Source of the DNA: Bradyrhizobium sp. CCGUVB4N
GTDB taxonomy: Bacteria; Pseudomonadota; Alphaproteobacteria; Rhizobiales; Xanthobacteraceae
Assembly: GCF_024199945.1 (NCBI RefSeq)
Contig: NZ_JANADP010000001.1
Location: 7,440,001-7,504,000 of the forward strand
DNA length: 64,000 nucleotides
Direction: 5' to 3'
In this document: positions 16,542 through 25,104 of the stretch, in pieces
Layout: each line of letters starts with the position of its first letter
Position numbering within the stretch: position 1 is the stretch's first letter
Notes under the pieces: generated by a model
What the model was told of the DNA's origin: nothing
What the model saw: only the letters and a program-made list of their open reading frames with translations
Databases searched by the model: none
Translations under genes and position numbers: made by a program

Positions 16542-19500
16542 ATGGCGTGGCGTGACGACAAGGCCCGGGCAACCCTGATCCGCGATGCAGCGGGCAGCGT
16601 ACCGCCGGGCAAGAGCCCCCGGGCCTTTGCCGAGCCGTTATTCGGCTACAGCAATATCGAGGATCTCGCCAACTACGACGCCGCTTCGCTTGCCCTCCTG
16701 GCGGAGCAAGCCTGGGAGCACGTGCAGCGGCGCACGGCCGGCAGCGCTGATATCCGCGTCGTCAATCCGACGTTGCCGAACGGGCGCGAGATTTCCGTGC
16801 TCGAGATTCTCAACGAAAACATGCCCTTCCTGTTCGATTCCACCATGGCGGAGCTCGCCGAGCAGGGCATCGAAGTCACCCTCGTCGCTCACCCGATCAT
16901 CGCCGTGGAGCGCGATGATCAAGGTAACCTGCTGCGGTTCTACGGCGAAGCGCTACCGGAGGGAGCCACGGGCGCGCGCGAAAGCCTGATTCATCTCCAC
17001 ATCACCCGCCTGGACGTCGATGCCGACCGCCAGAAGCTGGTCGCCGGTCTGACCAGGACGTTGAACAATGTCCGCGCCTGCGTCACCGATTGGCGCGCCA
17101 TGCGTGACCGCGTCGAGGAAGCGATCAAGACGTTCGCGGCCAATCCGCCGCCGCTGCCGATCGAGGAGGTCGCCGAAGCCAATCAGTTCCTGCAATGGCT
17201 CTGCGCGGACAATTTCACCTTCCTCGGCGTGCGCGAATATCGCTTCTCGCCCGACAGCGATGCGTCCGACGACATCACGACCGGCAAAGGCCTCGGCATC
17301 CTGCGCGATCCCGACGTGAAGGTGCTGCGCCGCGGCAGCGAAATGGTGGTGATGACATCGGAAATCCGCGAGTTCATGCACGAGCCGACGCTGCTGATCG
17401 TCATCAAGGCCAATGTCAGCAGCCTCGTCCATCGCCGCATCCGGATGGATTATGTGGGCATCAAGCTCTATGCGCCCGACGGCCGGCTCGAGGGCGAGTT
17501 GCGCGTCGTCGGCCTGTTCACCTCGGGCGCCTACACCCGCTCGGTACGGCAGATCCCCTATGTCCGCCATAAGGTTTCGCGGGTGCTTCAGCGCGCCGGC
17601 TTCGATCCGAACGGCCATTCCGGCAAGGCGCTGATGCATATTCTCGAAGATTATCCGCGCGACGAGCTGTTCCAGATCGATGTCGACACGCTCTACAATT
17701 TCGTCATCGAGGTCCTGATCCTCTACGAGCGCCCGCGCGTTCGCGCGCTGGCGCGGGTCGACAAGTTCGATCGCTTCGTCTCCATCCTTACCTTCATTCC
17801 ACGCGACAAATACGACACCGACGTCCGCACGCGTGTCGGAGCCTTCCTTGCGCAGGCCTACAAGGGGACCCTGTCCGCCTCGTACGTATCATTCCCTGAA
17901 GGCGCGCTTGCACGCGTCCATTTCATCATCGGGCGCTATGAAGGAAAAACGCCCGTCGTCGAGCACTCCGTGCTCGAAGCCGGGATCAGCGCCATTGCCG
18001 CGACCTGGGCCGACAAGCTGAAAGCCGCGCTTAACGCGTCGACCGATGGCATGCGGGCGCGCATGCTCGCCAACCGATATGCCCGTGCCTTTAGCGGCGG
18101 CTATACTGAGGTATTCGGCGCGCAACAGGCGATTGCCGATATCGCGACCGTCGAAAAGCTCACGCCGGCCCGTCCGGTGACGATTTCGGTTTACCGCATC
18201 GAAGGCGACGATCCGAAGCGCTTCGGCCTGAAGGTGTTTTCGGACGCCGCACCGCTGTCGCTGTCTTACCGCGTGCCGGTGATCGAAAATCATGGTCTGC
18301 GCGTGGTCAACGAACGCACCTACCAGATCGTGCCCGGTAACAGGCCTGAGCCGGTCTGGCTGCACGACATGACGATCGAGACCAGCGACGGCAAGCCGAT
18401 CGAGATCAGCCCGGAATTGAGCCATCGCCTGGAAGCCTCGATCATGGCGGTGGTCACCGATCGCGCTGAATCCGACGGATATAATGCCTTGATCCTGCGC
18501 ACAGCCCTGGGCTGGCGGGAAGTCTCGAGCCTCCGGGCGCTGTCCCGCTATTTGCACCAGATCCGCGCGCCGTTCACCCAGGACTATATGTGGGAGACCT
18601 TGCGCAGGAATGGCACGATCACCGCCAACCTCGTCGCGCTGTTCCAGGCCCGCCTCGATCCGCGCCTCACCCTGACCGACGCCGAGCGTTCGGCGCGCCA
18701 GACGGACCTCCTTGCCGAGATCGAGGAGCAGCTCAAATCCGTCGCCTCGCTCGACGAAGACCGCATCCTGCGCCGCTTCATCAATCTGGTGCAGGCAACC
18801 ATCCGCACCAATTTGTGGCAGGTCGGCCAGGATGGACATCCGCGTCCGGTGATCTCCTTCAAATTCGACGCGCGCCGGGTCGACGACCTTCCCGCTCCAC
18901 GACCTCTCTACGAGATCTTCGTCTATTCACCTCGTGTCGAAGGTATTCACCTGCGCTTCGGCAAGGTTGCGCGCGGGGGCCTACGCTGGTCCGATCGGCC
19001 GCAGGATTTCCGCACCGAGATCCTGGGCCTCGTCAAGGCGCAGCAGGTCAAGAACGCCGTGATCGTGCCCGTCGGAGCCAAAGGCGGCTTCGTGCCCAAG
19101 CGCCTGCCCCCGCCTTCCAATCGCGACGCCTGGCTCGCGGAAGGCACCGAAGCCTATCGCATCTTCGTTCGCTCGCTGCTCGAACTCACGGACAACCTCG
19201 ACGGCGACGACGTCGTGCCGCCCGACGCCACCGTGCGGCATGACGGCGACGATCCGTACCTCGTCGTCGCTGCCGACAAGGGCACCGCCACCTTCTCCGA
19301 CGTCGCCAACGCGATCTCGGCCGAGAAGAACCATTGGCTCGGCGATGCCTTCGCCTCAGGCGGCAGCCAGGGCTACGACCACAAGAAGATGGGGATCACC
19401 GCGCGCGGCGCCTGGGAGGCGGTCAAGCGCCACTTCCGCGAGCTCGGCACCGACATTCAGACCATGCCGTTCACCGTGACCGGCGTCGGCGACATGTCTG

Positions 19501-21353
19501 GCGACGTCTTCGGCAATGGCATGCTGCTCTCGCCGACGACAAGGCTTGTGGCGGCTTTCGATCACCGCGACATCTTCATCGATCCCTCGCCCGATCCGGC
19601 GACCAGCTTCGCCGAGCGCAAGCGTCTGTTCGACCTGCCGCGATCGAGCTGGCAGGACTACGCCAAATCGCTGATCTCCCAAGGCGGCGGTGTGTTCTCG
19701 CGGCAGCTCAAGGCGATCCCGCTCGGACCGGAAGTGCGTGCCCTGCTCGATCTCGACAAGCCGCAAGCCACGCCGTTCGAGGTGATGACGGCGATCCTGA
19801 AAGCGCGCACGGACTTGCTGTGGTTCGGCGGCATCGGCACCTATATCCGCGCATCGGCAGAGAGCGACGATCAGGCCGGCGACCGCGCAAACGATCCGAT
19901 CCGCATCACCGGCACCGATGTCCGCGCCCGGGTGATCGGCGAAGGCGCCAATCTCGGCGTCACCCAGCGCGGCCGCATCGAAGCGGCGCAGAAGGGTGTC
20001 AAGCTCAACACCGACGCCATCGACAATTCGGCCGGCGTCAACACCTCCGACGTCGAGGTCAATATCAAGGTCGCGCTGGCGCGCCCCGAACGCGAGGGAC
20101 GCCTCAGCTTCGCCGACCGCAACAGCCTGCTTGCCGCGATGACTGATGAGGTCGGCACGCTGGTGCTGCGCAACAACTATCTGCAAACGCTGGCGCTCTC
20201 GCTCGCCGAGCGCAAGGGCGTGGCCGAGACCGGCTTCCTCACCCGCCTGATGCAGTCGCTCGAGCAGCGCGCCCTGCTCAGCCGCGCCGTGGAGTTCCTG
20301 CCCGACGACGCAGCGCTCACCGAGCTGACACGGCGCGGCCAGGCCCTGACACGGCCCGAGCTTGCCGTGCTGCTCGCGTACGCCAAACTGACGCTCTACG
20401 AGGACCTGCTCGCCACCAGCGTGCCGGACGATCCTTATCTCGCCCGCAGACTGTCCCTGTATTTTCCGCGCGAAGTTCTCGATAAATTCCCGACCGCGGT
20501 CGAGCTCCATCGCCTCCGGCGCGAGATCATCGCAACCAGTCTCGTCAATGCCGTGATCAACCGCGGCGGCCCGGCGTGTGTCGTGCGCCTGACCGACGAG
20601 ACCGACGCCGATATCCCGACCATCGTCATGGCGCAGGTGGCGGTGGACGCGATCTACGAGCTCAGACGGCTCAATGACGCGATCGACGCGCTCGACACCC
20701 GCATCGACGGCCAGGTGCAGCTCGGCCTCTACGCGACGGTCCAGGACCTCCTGATTTCCCGCATGGTCTGGTACGTGCGCAATGTCGATTTCAAGGACGG
20801 CCTCGAGGCGGTGATCGGACGTTTTGGCCCGGGTATCCGCGAGATCGCGGCCTCCCTCGACACCACCCTGCCGCCGGACCTACAGACCGCGCGCGGCAAG
20901 CGGCGCCAGGAACTCGCCGATGCCGGCGTCCCGGCCGGCCTCGCCGGCGAGCTCGCCGATCTCGACGCGCTGATTGCGGCTCCCGATATCGTGACGATCG
21001 CCGAGCGCACCACGCGCCCGATCGGCGATGCCGCCGCGACCTTCTACGCCGCCGAGGCGAATTTCCGTCTCGACCGTATCATCGCCGCCGCGCGCGGCGT
21101 GCCGGCCAATGATTATTTTGAACGCATTGCCGTCGATCGCGCCGTTGAACAGATCGCCGGCGCCGAACGCAGACTGGCCGCGGATATGCTGGCAACTGGC
21201 CAATGCGGCCAGCAGGCGGTCGAGACCTGGCTCGCGGCTCACCCCGAAGCGACGCGCACCCGCCGCTCGGTCGAGCAGATTGCGGCCAGCGGCCTGACTC
21301 TTGCCAAGCTGACGGTGGCGGCAAACCTGCTGGGGGACCTGGTCAAAGCCTGA
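16542..21353 (+). CDS. NAD-specific glutamate dehydrogenase, large GDH_180 class
   Basis: 1603 residues, the usual length for this class. The ATG at 16542 follows GGAGG; an ATG 12 bases upstream overlaps that site. The first half is the regulatory region with ACT-like parts. The catalytic part starts near residue 800: GGLRWSDRPQDFRTEILGLVKAQQVKNA, then VGAKGGFVPKRLP with the substrate lysine near residue 846, and TGVGDMSGDVFGNGML. The NAD-binding region follows (RVIGEGANLGVTQRGRIE). The enzyme deaminates glutamate to 2-oxoglutarate and ammonium, allowing amino acids to be used as carbon source. It appears monocistronic. Confidence 0.95.
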   Translation: MAWRDDKARATLIRDAAGSVPPGKSPRAFAEPLFGYSNIEDLANYDAASLALLAEQAWEHVQRRTAGSADIRVVNPTLPNGREISVLEILNENMPFLFDSTMAELAEQGIEVTLVAHPIIAVERDDQGNLLRFYGEALPEGATGARESLIHLHITRLDVDADRQKLVAGLTRTLNNVRACVTDWRAMRDRVEEAIKTFAANPPPLPIEEVAEANQFLQWLCADNFTFLGVREYRFSPDSDASDDITTGKGLGILRDPDVKVLRRGSEMVVMTSEIREFMHEPTLLIVIKANVSSLVHRRIRMDYVGIKLYAPDGRLEGELRVVGLFTSGAYTRSVRQIPYVRHKVSRVLQRAGFDPNGHSGKALMHILEDYPRDELFQIDVDTLYNFVIEVLILYERPRVRALARVDKFDRFVSILTFIPRDKYDTDVRTRVGAFLAQAYKGTLSASYVSFPEGALARVHFIIGRYEGKTPVVEHSVLEAGISAIAATWADKLKAALNASTDGMRARMLANRYARAFSGGYTEVFGAQQAIADIATVEKLTPARPVTISVYRIEGDDPKRFGLKVFSDAAPLSLSYRVPVIENHGLRVVNERTYQIVPGNRPEPVWLHDMTIETSDGKPIEISPELSHRLEASIMAVVTDRAESDGYNALILRTALGWREVSSLRALSRYLHQIRAPFTQDYMWETLRRNGTITANLVALFQARLDPRLTLTDAERSARQTDLLAEIEEQLKSVASLDEDRILRRFINLVQATIRTNLWQVGQDGHPRPVISFKFDARRVDDLPAPRPLYEIFVYSPRVEGIHLRFGKVARGGLRWSDRPQDFRTEILGLVKAQQVKNAVIVPVGAKGGFVPKRLPPPSNRDAWLAEGTEAYRIFVRSLLELTDNLDGDDVVPPDATVRHDGDDPYLVVAADKGTATFSDVANAISAEKNHWLGDAFASGGSQGYDHKKMGITARGAWEAVKRHFRELGTDIQTMPFTVTGVGDMSGDVFGNGMLLSPTTRLVAAFDHRDIFIDPSPDPATSFAERKRLFDLPRSSWQDYAKSLISQGGGVFSRQLKAIPLGPEVRALLDLDKPQATPFEVMTAILKARTDLLWFGGIGTYIRASAESDDQAGDRANDPIRITGTDVRARVIGEGANLGVTQRGRIEAAQKGVKLNTDAIDNSAGVNTSDVEVNIKVALARPEREGRLSFADRNSLLAAMTDEVGTLVLRNNYLQTLALSLAERKGVAETGFLTRLMQSLEQRALLSRAVEFLPDDAALTELTRRGQALTRPELAVLLAYAKLTLYEDLLATSVPDDPYLARRLSLYFPREVLDKFPTAVELHRLRREIIATSLVNAVINRGGPACVVRLTDETDADIPTIVMAQVAVDAIYELRRLNDAIDALDTRIDGQVQLGLYATVQDLLISRMVWYVRNVDFKDGLEAVIGRFGPGIREIAASLDTTLPPDLQTARGKRRQELADAGVPAGLAGELADLDALIAAPDIVTIAERTTRPIGDAAATFYAAEANFRLDRIIAAARGVPANDYFERIAVDRAVEQIAGAERRLAADMLATGQCGQQAVETWLAAHPEATRTRRSVEQIAASGLTLAKLTVAANLLGDLVKA

Positions 21354-21403
21354 GGGCGTGCGAGGCCGCGATGTGAATCTTAGCCGGCGAACGGAGGACT
21401 CCC

Positions 21404-21724
21404 ATGATCCACGCCACTTGCCACACCGCCGACAATGTCCGCTGCATCGAGTTCGATGCCACACCGTGGTTCAGCGAGGCCGACGCGCCGAGCATTGTCG
21501 GTCTGGCCCAACGAGGATGGACCAGCACGGCGATTGCAGAGTCCCTCGAGCACCGACGAGGATACGAAGGCCTACACGACCTCGTCGAGTATGCGGCGAA
21601 GCGATTGCAATCGGAATCCCTGGAGGACCCAACCTGGGAAACCTTCGCGTGCGTCGTCGATGGCCCCGAGGCCGTTGCCTGGCTCAAGAAGAACCGGCCC
21701 AACGTTATGGCAGGGATTTCGTAA
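21404..21724 (+). CDS. Hypothetical protein
   Basis: 106 residues with a good ribosome site (CGGAGGACTCCC before the ATG). The sequence is soluble and acidic, with an aromatic patch (ATPWFSEADAP) and a helical GYEGLHDLVEYAAKRLQSESLED segment; there is no signal or membrane part. I do not recognise a family. It lies 50 bases after the glutamate dehydrogenase gene on the same strand. Confidence 0.6.
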   Translation: MIHATCHTADNVRCIEFDATPWFSEADAPSIVGLAQRGWTSTAIAESLEHRRGYEGLHDLVEYAAKRLQSESLEDPTWETFACVVDGPEAVAWLKKNRPNVMAGIS

Positions 21725-21914
21725 GCCACGGGAAAATCGGCGGCATCGCAAACGAAGCCAGAATGGCGCGCCGCGGACGGATTTGCCCACCGACCCGATT
21801 GCGGCATTCAACGGCGACGCCTATGCTGACGTCCGGCAATCACGCGGCCGCCCATCGTGCGGCGGAGGCAGCCTCACGGTGGATGGTTCACATATCCATC
21901 CGAAAGGCCATGCC

Positions 21915-22385
21915 ATGACCATAGCCCCCACGCTCCACCGATACCTGGCTGCCGAGAACATCCAGTATGCCGAGATCCCGCACGTTTTCACCATGTCATC
22001 GGCGCGCACGGCGCAGGCCTGCCACGTCTCGGGCGATCATTTCGCCAAGGCCGTCGTGCTGCGGCATGACGGCGGCTTTATGCTCGCGATCGTACCGGCA
22101 TCGCACCATCTCAACCTGCCGGAGTTGAAGGAGAGGCTCGGCGCGGATCTCGCGATGGCGAACGAAACCGAGATCAACCGGCTGTTCGCGGACTGCGCGC
22201 ATGGCGCCGTTCCGGCGATAGGCCGGTGCTACGGGCTCGATCTCATCGTCGATGACAGCATCCGGGCGCAGCCCAAGATCTATGTCGAAGCCGGCGACCA
22301 CGAGACGCTGCTCCAGCTGACGCAAGCGCAGTTCGAACGGCTGACGGCCAATGCGCCGCATGGACGCTTCAGCATGCGCGATTGA
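21915..22385 (+). CDS. YbaK/EbsC-type aminoacyl-tRNA deacylase
   Basis: 156 residues matching the YbaK/ProX editing-domain fold: an N-terminal LAAENIQYAEIPHVF, then HVSGDHFAKAVVLRHDGGFMLAIVPASHHLNLPELKERLG, with the lysine in FAKAVVL near residue 46 corresponding to the conserved lysine of the family. The C-terminal GLDLIVDDSIRAQPKIYVEAGDHETLLQLT completes the domain. Members hydrolyse mischarged tRNAs in trans. It precedes a CBS protein by about 110 bases. Confidence 0.88.
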   Translation: MTIAPTLHRYLAAENIQYAEIPHVFTMSSARTAQACHVSGDHFAKAVVLRHDGGFMLAIVPASHHLNLPELKERLGADLAMANETEINRLFADCAHGAVPAIGRCYGLDLIVDDSIRAQPKIYVEAGDHETLLQLTQAQFERLTANAPHGRFSMRD

Positions 22386-22497
22386 CCAGCATGGCGTCGG
22401 GATAATCTCCGGACGCCTTGTCGCGGCGCGCGTGCGGTCGCGCCCGGATCGTAGTATAGTCGCGTCACGGGGGCTGCGTTCGCAACGGAGGTCCTCC

Positions 22498-22917
22498 ATG
22501 AAGGTCAAGGACGTGATGCACAAGGGCGTCGATTGGGTCAGCCCCGACACCCCGATCACCGAGATCGCGAAGTTGATGCAAGGGCACGACATCGGCTGTA
22601 TTCCGATCGGCGATGACGACCACCTGATCGGGATGGTGACCGATCGCGACATCGTCTGCAAAGGCCTCGCGAGCAAGAGCTTCAACGCCGCGCGCATGAC
22701 GGCGCGGGACGTGATGACCGAAGGAATCCATTGCTGCCGCGAAGACGACGATCTGGCGAAAGCCGTGCATCACATGGAGACGCTGAAAATCCGCAGGCTA
22801 CCCGTGATCAACAAGAGCAAGCGGATGGTCGGCATGATCAGCCTGGGTGACGTCGGCCAATTCGCCTCCGTTGATTTGTTGACCCAATGCGTCAAGGGCG
22901 TGTCGGCCCATCATTGA
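22498..22917 (+). CDS. Two-CBS-domain protein
   Basis: 139 residues consisting of a pair of CBS domains: VKDVMHKGVDWVSPDTPITEIAKLM with IGMVTDRDIV, then ARDVMTEGIHCCREDDDLAKAVHHM with VGMISLGDV. A CGGAGGTCCTCC ribosome site lies directly before the ATG. CBS pairs bind adenosine nucleotides and sense energy state; stand-alone proteins like this are often stress-induced. Partner unknown. Confidence 0.9.
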   Translation: MKVKDVMHKGVDWVSPDTPITEIAKLMQGHDIGCIPIGDDDHLIGMVTDRDIVCKGLASKSFNAARMTARDVMTEGIHCCREDDDLAKAVHHMETLKIRRLPVINKSKRMVGMISLGDVGQFASVDLLTQCVKGVSAHH

Positions 22918-23098
22918 TGGCAACCGCCACCCCGGCGTTGGAACTTCGTCGCATGGCTCGCGGGCCCCGCTGCCGGCGAACGCGGACGCCTTGCCCCCGA
23001 CCTGCGACGAGGCTGCTTCGCCGTCTTCTCGCCCCCATTGTCATTCAGGGAGCTAGCCGGGGCGGCGGTATGGTGGGCAAAGTTCCCAAAGGTTCCGT

Positions 23099-24127
23099 GT
23101 GATCGTCCGACATCCTCTGCAACGCAATTCTCATCATTCTCTTTCGCGCCGCGCGCTCCTGGGCGGGCTCGTGTCGGCAGGCAGCGCTCTCGCGCTCGGC
23201 GGATGCGCAGGCCTGGGCGCGACCGGCGCGCGCTACGACGCGTCGTCACTCTCCGCTGACCCCACATTGCTCATCACCACCACGCGCAAGCCCGTGAAGG
23301 GTGGTCGCACCAAACCCTGGTTCGGGCCGGAGCGCGCCACCACAATGACGGTCGCGCGGGCAATGCTGGTGGCGCCGGACGAGAGCCGACTTTCTCTCGC
23401 CTCGGTCGGGCTGGCCGATTGGCGCCTCGATCAGGTCGAACCGGTGCAGACCGACATCGGCGATCTCCTTGCGCAGGGCGGCGGGGGAGGAGACGTGCTG
23501 ATCTATGTGCACGGCTTCAAGCAGACATTCGAGACGGCCGTGCTCGATGCCGCCCATCTCTCCGATGGGATCAAGTTCCGCGGCCGGACCATGGTGTTCT
23601 CCTGGCCCTCCAAGGCGGGGCTGTTCGACTATGCCTACGACCGCGACAGCGCGATGTGGTCTCGCGACGATTTCGAACGCGTGCTCTCTTCCCTCGTGAC
23701 GGCTTCAGGCGGCGGCCGCGTGCACATCGTTGCGCACAGCATGGGAACCATGCTGACGCTCGAGAGCCTGCGTCAGCTCTATGCGAGATATGGCGACACT
23801 GTCACGAGCAAGATCGGCACGGTCGTGTTTGCCGCGCCCGACATCGACATGGACGTGTTCACGTCGGCGATCCACCGCCTCGGTCCGCTTGCCGGCAAGA
23901 TCACCGTGATCGCCGCGACGAACGATCGAGCTCTCGCTCTATCGGGACAGCTCGCAGGCGGGATGACCAGGGTCGGCGCCGCCGAGAAGGCTGTCATCCA
24001 GCAACTCGGCGTGCGCGTGGTCGATGCTTCCCAGGAAGGCTGGAGCATCATCAATCACGATCTGTTTCTATCGAGCGCGGAAGTGCAGCGGGAGATCCGC
24101 CGCTCGATCAACGGTACGACCGCGTAA
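23099..24127 (+). CDS. Lipoprotein alpha/beta hydrolase (DUF900 family)
   Basis: 342 residues starting at a GTG. The N-terminus combines a twin-arginine-like SRRALLGGL with a lipobox LGGC near residue 36, so it is probably a lipoprotein. The hydrolase part has VLIYVHGFKQTFETAV, then IVAHSMGTMLTLE with the nucleophile serine, an acidic residue in AAPDIDMDVF, and a final histidine in SIINHDLFL. This matches the DUF900 esterase-like family. The substrate is unknown and neighbours give no lead. Confidence 0.83.
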   Translation: MIVRHPLQRNSHHSLSRRALLGGLVSAGSALALGGCAGLGATGARYDASSLSADPTLLITTTRKPVKGGRTKPWFGPERATTMTVARAMLVAPDESRLSLASVGLADWRLDQVEPVQTDIGDLLAQGGGGGDVLIYVHGFKQTFETAVLDAAHLSDGIKFRGRTMVFSWPSKAGLFDYAYDRDSAMWSRDDFERVLSSLVTASGGGRVHIVAHSMGTMLTLESLRQLYARYGDTVTSKIGTVVFAAPDIDMDVFTSAIHRLGPLAGKITVIAATNDRALALSGQLAGGMTRVGAAEKAVIQQLGVRVVDASQEGWSIINHDLFLSSAEVQREIRRSINGTTA

Positions 24128-24167
24128 GAGCGAGAGCGCGCAACTAATTCCTGAACTGGTTCTTGAA

Positions 24168-24542
24168 CTAGTTCTTGGCGTTCCGCATCTTGCTCGCACC
24201 CCTGAGCGGGGTCGCCGGTGGGCGATCCGAATTCGCCCAGCCGGCCATCTGCAGACAGGTGAGCAGGTCGACATAGCTTTGTATTCCCGCTGCCGCAGCC
24301 TCGCCTTCACAACTTTCGCGCGCGGGACCCGGAACAGTCAGCCAGGCCGAACTCAGCTGTTGCTGGGCAAGCGTCTCGTCACGCGTGCACTCACCGGCGT
24401 CCTGCGCCAGGGCGAGCCCTGACGCCTTGTCGTCGGCGGAAACGTCCCTGCACATGGCTTCCACGTTGAAGACGGGCACGCGATCTGAAACCGGCATCGC
24501 GGGCAGGCCAAGAAGCGACAGTGCCAAAAGCGCTGCTTTCAT
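24168..24542 (-). CDS. Hypothetical exported protein
   Basis: 124 residues with a strong ribosome site (GAGGGAGGGATCCC before the ATG) and a short signal peptide (MKAALLALSLLGLPA). The mature part has four cysteines in pattern (MCRDVSA, ECTRDE, SCEGEAA, LTCLQM), which probably form disulfides in the periplasm. I recognise a type common in Bradyrhizobium but with no known role. Confidence 0.65.
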   Translation of the reverse strand: MKAALLALSLLGLPAMPVSDRVPVFNVEAMCRDVSADDKASGLALAQDAGECTRDETLAQQQLSSAWLTVPGPARESCEGEAAAAGIQSYVDLLTCLQMAGWANSDRPPATPLRGASKMRNAKN

Positions 24543-24589
24543 GGGATCCCTCCCTCAAATCGGGTTAGCAACCCGGGGGGAGGCTAAGT

Positions 24590-24906
24590 CTGGTTTGTTT
24601 CCGGCTGGCTTCATCCGGCCACCAAAAGGTTTCGTCCTTGCCACGGCGCGCAGCGGGCACGGTCGACGACAGGCCGCGCCCACGGTCGGCACCTTGTCGG
24701 CACAATCGAGCAGGATCGACTTCGCCATATCGATCGCCTCCGGTCCGATAGGTGAAGGTTGCTGCCCACTCGCCTTCCGCAACCGCGCGGATGCCGCCAG
24801 CTGGCCCGGGCAAGCCGTCAGTCCCGAGGATCTTCACCTGATCGAGCTTGCCGGCGCCCTTGGCCGCGAGGCGCGCACCGGTGGCGCAATGGTCCTTTTT
24901 CGTCAT
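24590..24906 (-). pseudogene. Remnant of a sugar ABC transporter substrate-binding protein (RbsB type)
   Basis: Read on the minus strand, one frame gives LAAKGAGKLDQVKILGTDG, then LPGPAGGIRAVAEGEWAAT followed by FTYRTGG; near 24760 the likeness continues in a neighbouring frame as EAIDMAKSILLDCADKVPT. Together this is the C-terminal third of a ribose-type periplasmic binding protein (type 1 fold), interrupted by a frameshift and lacking the N-terminal two thirds. There is no signal peptide or ribosome site. It is a dead fragment, not a working gene; no matching permease or ATPase is near. Confidence 0.65.
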
Positions 24907-25104
24907 CCCTTCAAGGTCGCACCTCCAGCATCGGCCCGCAAAGGATGTAACCGCATCCGAACGGATGTAGCCGATGTTACGTCTGCCAGACGAAGCGCCA
25001 TATCCGAACTGACGACTGGGCATTCGACCTTTCCAGGATGACATTCTGTCCGGAGTGCAGAACCCGTCCGATCACGCGGAGCGATCGCGATGAGGGAGGC
25101 TACG

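Noticed and set aside
18590..19243. Open frames of more than 200 codons within the glutamate dehydrogenase gene
   Set aside because: Out-of-frame shadows with Arg/Pro-rich products and no ribosome sites.
23099..23160. A Tat-only (non-lipoprotein) reading of the DUF900 hydrolase signal
   Set aside because: A lipobox-like LGGC follows the hydrophobic segment, so lipoprotein export is the better reading.
24565..25044. A 159-codon minus-strand gene
   Set aside because: Only a stretch of about 60 residues matches binding proteins and the likeness moves to another frame; called a pseudogene instead.
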